Below, piece by piece: positions 26,936 through 36,493 of a DNA stretch of 64,000 nucleotides (the stretch's first letter is position 1; the number at the start of each line of letters is the position of its first letter). The translations under genes and the position numbers were made by a program. Source of the DNA: Flavobacterium nackdongense. Its GTDB lineage: Bacteria > Bacteroidota > Bacteroidia > Flavobacteriales > Flavobacteriaceae. Below the pieces are notes generated by a model, which worked only from the letters and a program-made list of their open reading frames with translations, was not told where the DNA came from and ran no database searches. The stretch lies in contig NZ_CP037933.1 of assembly GCF_004355225.1 (NCBI RefSeq), positions 4,030,001-4,094,000 of the forward strand, read 5' to 3'.

Positions 26936-29317
26936 ATGATACGAAATAAAAATAAAGGTTACGCACTAACCTTAGTGGTAGTGCTATGCTCATTGTATTC
27001 GTTTACGAAACTGAACCAAGAAGAGCAAAAGCCACCGTACATGAATCCGAAACTCCCTGTAGAGGAGCGCGTAAAGGATTTGATGAGTAGAATGACTTTG
27101 GAAGATAAAGTCTATCAAATGTGCCAATATGTTGGTCTGGAGCATATGAAATCGGCCGAATCTGAATTATCTCCTGAAGAATTAGAAAAAAATGATGCAA
27201 AAGGGTTTTACCCCGGTTTAAGACCTAGCGATATTGCCCGTTTGGCTACCGAAGGGAAGATAGGTTCGTTCCTTCATGTGGTTACCGCAGAAGAAGCGAA
27301 TCAATTGCAAAAATTAGCGCAACAGTCTCCTTTGAAAATTCCTTTGTTAATCGGAATTGATGCCATACACGGCAATGGATTGGTGAGTGGTTCAACTATT
27401 TATCCGTCACCAATTTCCCAAGCAGCCACTTTTGCTGATGATTTAATCAAGGAAGGGAGTAAACAAACGGCTTTAGAAATGAGAGCCAATGGTATGCATT
27501 GGTCATTTACGCCCAATATTGATGTACTTCGTGACCCAAGATGGGGACGCACAGGAGAAACCTATGGCGAAGATCCTTATCTAGTGGGCAATATGGGAAT
27601 AGCTACTATTTTAGGAATGCAGTCCGACAATTTCACGGGTAATGACCATGTTATAGCTTGTGCTAAACATCTTATTGCCGGAAGTTCCTCTGTCAATGGA
27701 CTAAATGCCGCTCCAACAGATGTATCTTTAAGAACTTTATATGAGATTTTCTTACCACCTTATCGCAGAGCTGTAAAGGAAGCAAATGTGTTTTCTATCA
27801 TGGCCGCGCACAACGAAGTGGGAGGTGTTCCTGGACATATGGACAAATCGATGATGACCGATTTACTGCGCAGCCGATGGAATTTTAACGGTTTTTATGT
27901 AAGTGATTGGAATGATGTTTCTAGAATAGACATTTGGCATCATGTGGCCAAAGACTTTAAGCAATCGATAGAATTTTCAGTAAATGCAGGAATGGATATG
28001 AATATGCACGGTCCTAAATTCGACAAGCTTCTTATTGAATTGGTAAAAGAAGGAAAAGTCAATGAAGAACGTGTTAACTACGCTTGTCGCAAAATCTTGG
28101 AGGCTAAATTCCGTATGGGTTTATTCGAAAATCCATTTGTTGATATTAAAACAGCTAGCAAAGTAAATTTTGCTGAAGCGCATCAAAAAAATGCTTTGGA
28201 ACAAGCCAGAAGAGCCATTGTTTTGCAAACCAATCCTAAAAATATTCTACCTCTTTCAACCAATGGTAACGGGAAAACTATATTTATTACAGGGCCTAAT
28301 GCCAATAACCAAACTACTTTGGGCGATTGGGTTTCTCCTCAACCAGACAAAAATATTGTTACCATGGTGCAGGGAATTACAAAAATTGGGACTGAATCCG
28401 GATATCAAGTGAATTATTTTGATTCAGGTGATCGCTCTAAAGAAATTACCGATGACAAAATTGATTTGGCTGCACAAAAAGCCGCCACTGCCGATATTAC
28501 TGTTTTGGTTTTAGGAGAAAACTCTTTCAGACACGATTGGAGTCGCAAAACTACAGGCGAAAATATAGATCGAGCCACCTTGAAACTTTCCGGAAATCAA
28601 TTGAAATTGGCAAACAAAATAATGGATTTAGGGAAACCTGTTATTGTAGTGTATGTTAGCGGCAGCCCGATAGCTGAACCCGAATTACAACAACGTGCTG
28701 CAGCTGTTTTGAATACATGGGAAACGGGTGCTTTTGCAGGCCAAGCCACAGCGGAGATTTTATTTGGAAAAATTAATCCGAGTGGGAAATTGCCTTTAAC
28801 CATTCCGAGAAGTGTCGGTCAATTACAGATGGTTTACAATTATAAGCCGACAGCCTTCATTCATAAATACAATAGCGAATCAAAACTTCCGCTTCATCCT
28901 TTTGGATTTGGTTTAAGTTATACTACTTTTAGTGTGTCGGCTCCTAAATTGTCTAAAAACGATTTTTCGGCCAAAGATGATGTAATTTCGGTATCAGTTG
29001 AAGTGTCTAATACTGGCAAAATGGATGGCGAAGAAGTGGTTCAAATGTATGTTAGAGACGATATCAGTTCGTTTACCCGTCCTGTAAAAGAATTGAAAGG
29101 ATACAAAAGAGTAGCGCTAAAAGCAGGCGAAACTAAAACAGTAACCCTAGATATAAAAGCCGAAAGTTTGGCTATGTATGATCGCGATTACAACTTTGTG
29201 GTAGAAGAAGGTTCGTTTACTATTATGGTCGGGAACTCTTCTGAAGATAAAAATTTAAAAAAAGCAACACTAAATGTTAGCAATACAATAACATTAGAAA
29301 AATCAACTAAGGAATGA
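26936..29317 (+). CDS. GH3 beta-glycosidase (beta-glucosidase/beta-xylosidase-like)
   Basis: 793 residues with an N-terminal membrane/signal segment (about 8-26), probably periplasmic. The three-part GH3 structure is visible: an N-terminal (beta/alpha)8 domain (about 45-390) with RDPRWGRTGETYGEDPYL, the KH motif in CAKHLIAGS, and nucleophile Asp324 in YVSDWNDV; an alpha/beta sandwich domain (about 410-610) with VLVLGENS; and a fibronectin III-like domain (about 690-780) with FGFGLSYTTF just before it. Such enzymes remove single sugars from the non-reducing ends of oligosaccharides. It overlaps the next sulfatase gene by four bases (ATGA), so the two are translationally coupled. Whether glucose or xylose is cleaved cannot be decided; GH10 neighbours favour xylose. 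Confidence 0.93.
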   Translation: MIRNKNKGYALTLVVVLCSLYSFTKLNQEEQKPPYMNPKLPVEERVKDLMSRMTLEDKVYQMCQYVGLEHMKSAESELSPEELEKNDAKGFYPGLRPSDIARLATEGKIGSFLHVVTAEEANQLQKLAQQSPLKIPLLIGIDAIHGNGLVSGSTIYPSPISQAATFADDLIKEGSKQTALEMRANGMHWSFTPNIDVLRDPRWGRTGETYGEDPYLVGNMGIATILGMQSDNFTGNDHVIACAKHLIAGSSSVNGLNAAPTDVSLRTLYEIFLPPYRRAVKEANVFSIMAAHNEVGGVPGHMDKSMMTDLLRSRWNFNGFYVSDWNDVSRIDIWHHVAKDFKQSIEFSVNAGMDMNMHGPKFDKLLIELVKEGKVNEERVNYACRKILEAKFRMGLFENPFVDIKTASKVNFAEAHQKNALEQARRAIVLQTNPKNILPLSTNGNGKTIFITGPNANNQTTLGDWVSPQPDKNIVTMVQGITKIGTESGYQVNYFDSGDRSKEITDDKIDLAAQKAATADITVLVLGENSFRHDWSRKTTGENIDRATLKLSGNQLKLANKIMDLGKPVIVVYVSGSPIAEPELQQRAAAVLNTWETGAFAGQATAEILFGKINPSGKLPLTIPRSVGQLQMVYNYKPTAFIHKYNSESKLPLHPFGFGLSYTTFSVSAPKLSKNDFSAKDDVISVSVEVSNTGKMDGEEVVQMYVRDDISSFTRPVKELKGYKRVALKAGETKTVTLDIKAESLAMYDRDYNFVVEEGSFTIMVGNSSEDKNLKKATLNVSNTITLEKSTKE

Positions 29318-30939
29318 TAAAAAGAGTAACATTAGTATGTACAGCGATTTTATTTTTAGCTTGTACTTTGGGTGTAAACAGTCAAAATGATAATAAAAAA
29401 GGGAAGGCTAGTAAACCCAATATTATTTACATTATGGCCGATGATTTGACCATTCAAGCCATTAGCGCTTACGGCGGAATCTACAAAGATATTGCACCAA
29501 CTCCAGGCATCGACAGATTAGCCAAAGAAGGTATGCTTTTTCAGGATGTATTGTGTACCAATGCGATTTGTGGCCCAAGTAGAGCGGCAATTTTAACTGG
29601 AAAATACAGTCATATCAATGGTTTTTACAAAAATGAGAATGGAGGCCAATTTAATTCCAATCAATGGACTTTCCCTCAAGAATTTCAAAAAAATGGCTAT
29701 CAAACCAGTTTGTTTGGCAAATGGCATTTAGGCACCGATCCCGTAGGATTTGATGTTTTCAAAATTCACGCTTCCGCAGGACAACAAGGGTTGTATTGGA
29801 ATCCTGTTTATAATGAAAATGGAGTAGAAGTTAAGGAAAAAGGCTATTCGACCAACATCGAAACCAGTTTTGCTTTGAATTGGTTGGATAAAGATCGTGA
29901 TAAAAAGAAACCTTTTATGATGATTTTGCAATACAAAGCCCCGCACAGACCTTGGGAACCCGATAAAAAATATGAAGATTTATATGAAAACATCGAAATG
30001 CCCTATCCGGCTACTTTCAATGACGATTATAAAGGTCGCGAAAAAACTGCGGGTGATACCGAAATGACTATGAATCATTTCAGCCGAAGGGATATGAAAT
30101 TGACAACGCCTCCAGAATTGAAGGGAAAAGATAAGTTGAAGTGGGAATTTTATGGCGCCAAAAATGGGGAAATTGTGCAACCCGAAGGAATGTCTGCAGA
30201 GGAAGGTCGTAAATGGAGATATCAAACCTATATCAAAGATTATTTGGCTTGCGTAAAATCGGTCGATGATAATATTGGTTTGCTACTAAAATATCTTGAC
30301 GATAACAATTTAACCGAAAATACAATGGTGGTGCTCACCTCAGACCAAGGCTTCTATTTGGGTGACCACGGTTTTTTCGATAAACGATTTATCTACGAAG
30401 AATCTTTAAGAATGCCATTTTTGGTGCGTTTTCCGAAAGCCGTAAAAGCTGGATCTGAAAATAATGATGTCATTTCGAATATTGACTTTGCATCCACTTT
30501 ATTGGATGTAGCGGGTATCAAAACCACTGAGAAAGTGCAAGGAAGAAGTTTCAAGAAAATTCTTGAGGGTAATACACCGTCCAATTGGAGACAGTCGATG
30601 TATTATCACTATTATGAATTCCCTTATTGGCACCACGTTCAACCGCATTATGGAATTAGAACCCAACGATTTACATTGGCACACTTTTACTATTCGATGG
30701 ATGTTTGGGAGTTGTATGATTTAGAAAAAGATCCGATGCAAATTCATAATGAAATCAATAATCCAGAATATAAAGAGGTTATCGTAAAATTGAAATCTGA
30801 ATTAAAAGGTTTAATGAAAGGATACGGTAATGATAAAACTATTGCCCAATTCAAAGAAATATCAGATAAAAATTTTGGATCAATTATTGAAAGATCCAGT
30901 GATGAAGATGTTAATTCAATTTTAAACGGAAAAAAATAA
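29314..30939 (+). CDS. S1-family sulfatase 1
   Basis: 541 residues. The N-terminus is a signal sequence, possibly a lipoprotein (FLAC, Cys17) or cut after VNSQ. The sulfatase signature is ICGPSRAAILTGKY, with Cys86 as the residue converted to formylglycine. Metal ligands are suggested by MADDL near residue 41 and by TSDQGFYLGDHG in the second half, and GKWHLG is the usual substrate-site block. It would hydrolyse sulfate esters in the periplasm or at the surface. It shares its first bases with the GH3 stop and is followed by sulfatase 2 after only three bases. The S1 subfamily and the exact sulfate position cannot be read here. Confidence 0.93.
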   Translation: MIKRVTLVCTAILFLACTLGVNSQNDNKKGKASKPNIIYIMADDLTIQAISAYGGIYKDIAPTPGIDRLAKEGMLFQDVLCTNAICGPSRAAILTGKYSHINGFYKNENGGQFNSNQWTFPQEFQKNGYQTSLFGKWHLGTDPVGFDVFKIHASAGQQGLYWNPVYNENGVEVKEKGYSTNIETSFALNWLDKDRDKKKPFMMILQYKAPHRPWEPDKKYEDLYENIEMPYPATFNDDYKGREKTAGDTEMTMNHFSRRDMKLTTPPELKGKDKLKWEFYGAKNGEIVQPEGMSAEEGRKWRYQTYIKDYLACVKSVDDNIGLLLKYLDDNNLTENTMVVLTSDQGFYLGDHGFFDKRFIYEESLRMPFLVRFPKAVKAGSENNDVISNIDFASTLLDVAGIKTTEKVQGRSFKKILEGNTPSNWRQSMYYHYYEFPYWHHVQPHYGIRTQRFTLAHFYYSMDVWELYDLEKDPMQIHNEINNPEYKEVIVKLKSELKGLMKGYGNDKTIAQFKEISDKNFGSIIERSSDEDVNSILNGKK

Positions 30940-30942
30940 AAA

Positions 30943-32652
30943 ATGAAAAAATCAATTGTTTTCGTATTGCTACTAGCTTGTAGTATACAATATTCTAATG
31001 CGCAAAGTGCAACTAAAAAGAACATTCTGTTCATTGCAGTCGATGATTTAAAACCGCTGATCAATGCCTACGGTCAAACTCAAATGGTTACTCCTAACTT
31101 TGATCGATTGGCCAAAAGCGGGGTTATCTTTCAAAACGCCGAAGTGCAACAAGCCGTTTGTGGTCCTTCGAGAGCCTGTGTTATGACAGGGACCTATCCG
31201 GATAGAACCAAAGTTTGGGATCTCCAAACCGATTTTAGAGAATCGGCTCCAGAATTAATTTCTATGCCAGAGTACTTGATTTCGCAAGGATATGAAACCA
31301 CTGCTATTGGAAAAATTTTCCATAAAGGTTCTGCTGCTGCTGGCCACGACGGAAAAAGTTGGAGTATTCCGCATACCCAACCGGAGAATTTTGATCCCAA
31401 ATATGGAGCTCCAGCCTTTGGGTATTATCAAAGTAAGGAAACCAAGGCTCAAATGGTAAGTTTAATGAAAGAGGCTGAAGAAAAAGGAATGAAAAAGGAA
31501 AATGCCCAAAGGAATTATGCTTTCAAAAGATTAAAACCCAGTACAGAATCTGCCGATGTGTCGGATGAAGCCTATCAAGATGGTATTTATACTGTGGAAG
31601 CCCTCAAAAAATTGCAAATGTTGGCGAGTGGCACTAAACCTTTTTTCTTGGGAGTTGGCTATCAAAGACCTCATTTGCCTTTTGTTGCACCTAAAAAATA
31701 CTGGGATTTATACAAAAGAGAAAATATCAAATTGGCAGCCAATCAAAATTTAATCGATGGGACTCCAGATTTTGCCTACCATTCTTTTGGTGAACTAAGA
31801 GCTTTCACGGATATTGACGACAACCTCAAAGTAGGAGATCGTGTTCCTGAAGACAAACAAAAAGAGTTAATTCACGGATATATGGCGAGTATTTCCTATA
31901 TCGATGCTCAATTGGGCAAATTATTAGATGAATTAGATCGACTGAAATTAACAAATAACACCATTATCGTGCTTTGGGGAGATCACGGATACCATTTGGG
32001 CGACCATACGCTTTGGAACAAACATTCTAATTTTGAGCAAGCCACTAGAATACCTTTTATGTTCTCAGGACCGGGAGTAGCCAAAAATGTTAAAGTTACC
32101 AGTCCGGTTGAATTAATAGATGTATTTCCGACACTTTTTGACTTGGTAAACGTAAAACAATCCGCTCAAACCGATGGTAAATCCTTGATTACCTTATTGG
32201 ATACCAATTCTAAAAATAATATCAAAACAGAAATTGCTTTGAGCCAATATCCACGTCAAGGAAATAAAATGGGATACTCGATAAGAACCGAGCGATACAG
32301 ATATACCGAATGGCACGGAAACAGCTACAACACCGAAAAACCTTATGATGCAGCCAATATTGTTGGAGTAGAATTGTATGATTTTGTATCCGATCCATTG
32401 GAAACTAAAAACCACGCGAAAGAGGCCAATTATAAAGCTACAGCTGCAGAATTGCAATCGAAGTTGATGGTAAAGCTAAATGAAATCAACAAAAGAAATA
32501 TCTATAAAGCCCATCCTTCTACACGAAAAGGTGGAGAAAATGAGGAAGAAGGGGAAGGTACAAAAGGCGCAAAACCTAAAAATGGGAAACAGGGAAATAA
32601 AGATAAAGCCGCTAATGAGGACGGTTTTACAAAGAAAAATTTTGAAGAGTAG
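30943..32652 (+). CDS. S1-family sulfatase 2 (iduronate-2-sulfatase-like) with charged tail
   Basis: 569 residues with a signal peptide (about 1-21, ending SNAQS). KNILFIAVDDLKPLINAYG at the start and AVCGPSRACVMTGTYP, with modifiable Cys73, are typical of iduronate-2-sulfatase-like S1 enzymes, as are GYQRPHLPFVAPKKYWDLY (about residue 235) and LWGDHGYHLGDHTLWNKH, which holds metal and sulfate ligands. The last 40 residues are a low-complexity Lys/Glu/Gly/Asn-rich tail without fold, unusual for the family and of unknown purpose. It lies three bases after sulfatase 1 in the same operon. Confidence 0.92.
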   Translation: MKKSIVFVLLLACSIQYSNAQSATKKNILFIAVDDLKPLINAYGQTQMVTPNFDRLAKSGVIFQNAEVQQAVCGPSRACVMTGTYPDRTKVWDLQTDFRESAPELISMPEYLISQGYETTAIGKIFHKGSAAAGHDGKSWSIPHTQPENFDPKYGAPAFGYYQSKETKAQMVSLMKEAEEKGMKKENAQRNYAFKRLKPSTESADVSDEAYQDGIYTVEALKKLQMLASGTKPFFLGVGYQRPHLPFVAPKKYWDLYKRENIKLAANQNLIDGTPDFAYHSFGELRAFTDIDDNLKVGDRVPEDKQKELIHGYMASISYIDAQLGKLLDELDRLKLTNNTIIVLWGDHGYHLGDHTLWNKHSNFEQATRIPFMFSGPGVAKNVKVTSPVELIDVFPTLFDLVNVKQSAQTDGKSLITLLDTNSKNNIKTEIALSQYPRQGNKMGYSIRTERYRYTEWHGNSYNTEKPYDAANIVGVELYDFVSDPLETKNHAKEANYKATAAELQSKLMVKLNEINKRNIYKAHPSTRKGGENEEEGEGTKGAKPKNGKQGNKDKAANEDGFTKKNFEE

Positions 32653-32822
32653 TTTCAATAAATAATAAACTATTTCAATACCATTATTACGAAGTCCACT
32701 TTATAAAAAAAACTATAAAATTGCAGTTTTATTTAGTTTTAGTTATTGAAAAACAGAGATTGAGTTTTCCATATTCTAAGCTAATTATCAGTAAATTTTA
32801 GAAACAATTTAATTTAAAAAAA

Positions 32823-33596
32823 ATGAAAAAAACTGCAAACTTTCTTTTAATTATTCTTGCATTTTTACCTGCTGTTGGTTTTTCGCAATCGACAACAGTC
32901 GATCTCCAAAAGTCAGAAATATTAAAAGGATTAAGGATCGAAACTAAACAAGATAGTATTGCTCCGTCGATGAAACTAGATGGTTCTGTTCCAATATATG
33001 ATCAAAATGGTACAAAAATTGGCGGAATGGAAGTAATAAAAGCTATGCAAAGCGGAAGCGGCATTCCTGTTCGTTATTTAAATGATAAAAAAGAAGTTAT
33101 GGCTTATGTTTTAAGGCCAACAACTGAAGAAGAGAAAATAAAATTGCAAGCAAAATTAAAATCCAAACAAGAAGACAACTCTAAAACTGCAAAGCCCTTT
33201 ACTGTTCAGGATATGGATGGAAAATCATATTCATTGAATGAATTGAAAGGAAAGATTGTAGTATTAAATTTTTGGTTTGTAGAATGTATGCCTTGCAGAA
33301 AAGAAATACCAGAGCTTAATGCATTGGTGAAAAAATACACAAACGAGAATATCGTTTTTTTAGCCATTTCAACTAGCGAAAAATCTAAAATCCTAAAATT
33401 TCGCACTAAAACTGATTTTAAGTATACGATTATTCCCAAAGAGGGAAATAATAAAGTAATCGAAGATTATGCTATAAATTCATACCCTACACATATCATA
33501 ATTGACAAAGAGTCTAAAGTTAAGTTTTATGCCGTTGGGCTAAATGACCAAACCATTGCATCATTAACAAAGGAAATAGATTCTTTACTTAAATAA
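32823..33596 (+). CDS. TlpA-like periplasmic thioredoxin-fold protein
   Basis: 257 residues with a signal peptide (about 1-21, ending GFSQS). An N-terminal region of about 100 residues without recognised family includes VPIYDQNGTKIGGMEV. The C-terminal half is a TlpA/ResA/AhpC-TSA thioredoxin fold: FTVQDMDGKSYSLNELKGK, VVLNFWFVECMPCRKEIPELN with active site Cys155-x-x-Cys158, a later cis-proline region YPTHIIIDKESKV, and a C-terminal helix. It would act as a disulfide reductase or oxidase in the periplasm. It lies between sulfatase genes with a 170-bp gap before it and 109 bp after, so it may be transcribed with them; a link to keeping the sulfatase cysteine reduced before maturation is only a guess. 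Confidence 0.85.
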   Translation: MKKTANFLLIILAFLPAVGFSQSTTVDLQKSEILKGLRIETKQDSIAPSMKLDGSVPIYDQNGTKIGGMEVIKAMQSGSGIPVRYLNDKKEVMAYVLRPTTEEEKIKLQAKLKSKQEDNSKTAKPFTVQDMDGKSYSLNELKGKIVVLNFWFVECMPCRKEIPELNALVKKYTNENIVFLAISTSEKSKILKFRTKTDFKYTIIPKEGNNKVIEDYAINSYPTHIIIDKESKVKFYAVGLNDQTIASLTKEIDSLLK

Positions 33597-33705
33597 TTTA
33601 AAGAAAATGCAAAGTTCAAAAATAGTTCGTTTCTATTTTATGATTTGCAACAATTCAACACTCAAAAAAACTATAAATTGAATAAGATAATTAATAGCAA
33701 TACCA

Positions 33706-35187
33706 ATGAAAAACATAATTTTTAAATTTACACTGGCTTTTACAATTGCTTTAATGGCAAATAATGTGCAAGCCCAAACCAAACCCAATATTCTATTTGT
33801 TATCGTGGATGATTTCGGTTATCACGATATCAGCGCCAATGGTTCTAAAATTTATCAAACTCCCAATATTGACAAACTCGCAAGCACTTCTGCTTCGTTT
33901 GTGAATTCCTATGCTTGTTACCCTCGCTGCGTTCCTTCAAGATCTGGCATTCTGTCTGGGAAATACCCCGTAAATGAGGATAATGGAAATTTAGGACAAA
34001 TTGCCGACGATAAAAACTTCATCAAACAATTTAAATCCGCGGGTTACGCATCATTTTACGTAGGTAAATGGCATTTAGGTTCGGAGGAAAGCAGTCCAAA
34101 AGGTTTTGGGTTTGATCAATCTTTTGCTGCGGGAGAAGCAGGTGCGACAGGCGAACAATTCTATCCTTTCAATAAAGACCGTGTAAAAGGGGAAAAAGGC
34201 GAAAAAGCCGCTGTTGAAGACGTAGAGGAATATGCCAAACCAGGTGATTTCTTGACTGATGTTTTAACAAAAAGAACCATAGAATATATCAAAACCAATA
34301 AATCCGGCCAACCATTCGTGGGCGTTTTGGCTTATTATGCGGTGCATACCCCAATCGAAGCCAAACCAGAAGACATTGCCCGAAATAAGAAGGAAATAGA
34401 CGCTTTTGATTATGGTACAAACCCTGATTATATTGCTGAAGGCAACGGTCAAACCCATATGCGACAAAATGATCCAATCTATGCGGGATTAGTTGAGAAT
34501 GTTGACGAAAATATTGGCAAATTAATTCAAACTTTAAAGGATCAAGGAGTATATGATAACACCATCATTGTCCTTACATCTGACCACGGGGGATTATCGA
34601 CACGAGGGAAAAACAATCGTATTGTTCCAACTTCAAATGCTCCTCTCCGAGCTGGAAAAGGTTGGTTGTATGAAGGCGGAGTTCGAGTTCCATTGATAGT
34701 GCATTTGCCCAAAACCACAAAACCTACTCTTGACAAAGAATCGATCGTAATGGGAATGGATATTTTTCCAACTTTGACCGATATTGCTTTGAATAAACAG
34801 ATTTCGGGTATCGATGGAAAAAGTTTTAAGAATGTGCTCTTGAAAAAAGAAAATTGGAACCAAAGAACAGTCTATTGGAATTCCTATAAAGCCAGGCCTA
34901 CACAGACAGGGGATGATAAAACATCGGCTATTCGGGTGGGTGATTATAAATTACTTCATTTTATAGAAACCGACAAAGTGCAATTGTACGATATCAAAAA
35001 AGATGTTGGAGAAAAAAATGATTTAGCTGCTACAATGCCCGATAAAAAACAAGAAATGCTAAAAATGCTAAACCAATGGAAATCGGAACATAAAATTGCA
35101 ATGAAACCAAACCATAAAGAAAAAGCAGAATTGACTCCGGAACAAGAAGCCAAAAAAGCAGAACGCAAAGCAAATAAAAAGAACTAA
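33706..35187 (+). CDS. S1-family sulfatase 3 (arylsulfatase A-like)
   Basis: 493 residues with a signal peptide (about 1-23, ending VQAQ). PNILFVIVDDFGYHDISANGS holds the metal-binding Asp pair, and YPRCVPSRSGILSGKYP contains the formylglycine-forming Cys75. GKWHLG near residue 122, AYYAVHTPIEA, and LTSDHGGLSTRG with metal ligands complete the family pattern. The C-terminus ends in a Glu/Lys/Ala-rich charged tail (ELTPEQEAKKAERKANKKN), similar in style to the tail of sulfatase 2. It is predicted to act on sulfated oligosaccharides in the periplasm. Confidence 0.93.
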   Translation: MKNIIFKFTLAFTIALMANNVQAQTKPNILFVIVDDFGYHDISANGSKIYQTPNIDKLASTSASFVNSYACYPRCVPSRSGILSGKYPVNEDNGNLGQIADDKNFIKQFKSAGYASFYVGKWHLGSEESSPKGFGFDQSFAAGEAGATGEQFYPFNKDRVKGEKGEKAAVEDVEEYAKPGDFLTDVLTKRTIEYIKTNKSGQPFVGVLAYYAVHTPIEAKPEDIARNKKEIDAFDYGTNPDYIAEGNGQTHMRQNDPIYAGLVENVDENIGKLIQTLKDQGVYDNTIIVLTSDHGGLSTRGKNNRIVPTSNAPLRAGKGWLYEGGVRVPLIVHLPKTTKPTLDKESIVMGMDIFPTLTDIALNKQISGIDGKSFKNVLLKKENWNQRTVYWNSYKARPTQTGDDKTSAIRVGDYKLLHFIETDKVQLYDIKKDVGEKNDLAATMPDKKQEMLKMLNQWKSEHKIAMKPNHKEKAELTPEQEAKKAERKANKKN

Positions 35188-35366
35188 TACCAAGATGAAT
35201 TAAAACAAAAATGGAAGCAATTTTTTTTTAAAATCATTCATTCTGATTTTTGTCAGCTGGCGTTTATCTGGTTTCTATTCAAGCAGATAAAGGGGTTGAT
35301 GTGATTAAAATGATTAAAGAATAATCAAGTTTCATTTATTAAAAGTTTTTTATAAATATACCCAAA

Positions 35367-36488
35367 ATGAGAAATAGTACTATTTGTTTTCTGCTAGCTG
35401 TTTCCCTATTATTTTATTCTTGTGATGCTAAAAAAGGAGTAGTAAAAGAACCCTCAAACCCTACTGAAGCAAAGCAAAAACAGTTTTATAATGTACCCAA
35501 TAAATTACTTATTGGTGCTACTTTAGGTTATGAGGAACTGAATACGGTAAAAGAAAAACTGTATTTAAAAGATTTTAAATACCTCACGCCGGCCAACGAA
35601 GCGAAACAAACCCGAATTCACCCTCAACCCAATGTGTGGAATTGGAAGCAAATCGATGAATTTATACAATTTGCCAACCAAAACAATCTGGTAGTACGAC
35701 TCCACGGGCCAATTAGTCCACAAGCTTCCAAATGGGCAAAAGAAGATTTCAGAACCCCCAAGGAATTAGCTTCCAATTTAGAGGAATTTGCCACTGCCTT
35801 TGCATTGCATTTTAATAATGAACCTGTGGTGAAATATATGGACGTGGTCAACGAAACGATTCTTGCCGACGGTAGTTGGTTTGGACCAAAACCAGGTACG
35901 GATGAATGGGAAAATCCTTGGTTGAAAATAGGTTTAGACGAAAATGGATATCCTTTGTATATTTTGAAAGCCTTTGAAATTGCCACCAAAAATGCGCCAA
36001 ATATAAAGTTAGTGTACAATCAAAATGTGGGTATGGAATCCCCGATGTGGAATCAGGTCAAGAAAACGGTTTTATACCTTCGTTCCAAAGGCTATCGTGT
36101 GGATGGAATTGGCTGGCAAGCTCATTTGCTGCTAGGAGCCAAACGAGAAGATTTTGTTGATAATACGGATGCGACTATGGCCAAATTGGGAGAACTTATC
36201 GATTGGGCACATCAAAACAATTTGACTTTTCACGTCACTGAATTAGATTATTTAGTAAAAAACAAAAAGGATTTAGAATCGGAACGACAAATCCAAAAAC
36301 GAGTGTATCAAAAATTAATTGAGGTGCTAGCAGAAAAAAGTAAAAATGGAGTCGTAACTTTAAACCTTTGGAATATTGGAGAGCGGTTCAAAAAAGGAAC
36401 AGGATACTTTCAGTCGATCTATGATGCGAAATACAATCCAACTCCAGCGTATAGTGTCCTCAAAGAAGCAATAGATATAAATAAATAA
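35367..36488 (+). CDS. GH10 endo-beta-1,4-xylanase-like lipoprotein
   Basis: 373 residues, with lipoprotein signal LFYSC (Cys19), so probably attached to a membrane and possibly surface-exposed. The GH10 barrel spans about residues 50-370: FKYLTPANEAKQTRIHPQPNVWNW at strand 2, HGPISPQASKW (a variation of the usual HTLVWH-like strand 3), acid/base Glu163 in MDVVNET, IGWQAHL, nucleophile Glu292 in HVTELDYLV, and LNLWNIGERF near the end. The WHSQ/HTLVWH motif of classical xylanases is altered, so the substrate may differ from plain xylan. It is followed after only five bases by a second GH10 gene. Confidence 0.88.
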   Translation: MRNSTICFLLAVSLLFYSCDAKKGVVKEPSNPTEAKQKQFYNVPNKLLIGATLGYEELNTVKEKLYLKDFKYLTPANEAKQTRIHPQPNVWNWKQIDEFIQFANQNNLVVRLHGPISPQASKWAKEDFRTPKELASNLEEFATAFALHFNNEPVVKYMDVVNETILADGSWFGPKPGTDEWENPWLKIGLDENGYPLYILKAFEIATKNAPNIKLVYNQNVGMESPMWNQVKKTVLYLRSKGYRVDGIGWQAHLLLGAKREDFVDNTDATMAKLGELIDWAHQNNLTFHVTELDYLVKNKKDLESERQIQKRVYQKLIEVLAEKSKNGVVTLNLWNIGERFKKGTGYFQSIYDAKYNPTPAYSVLKEAIDINK

Positions 36489-36493
36489 ACGTA

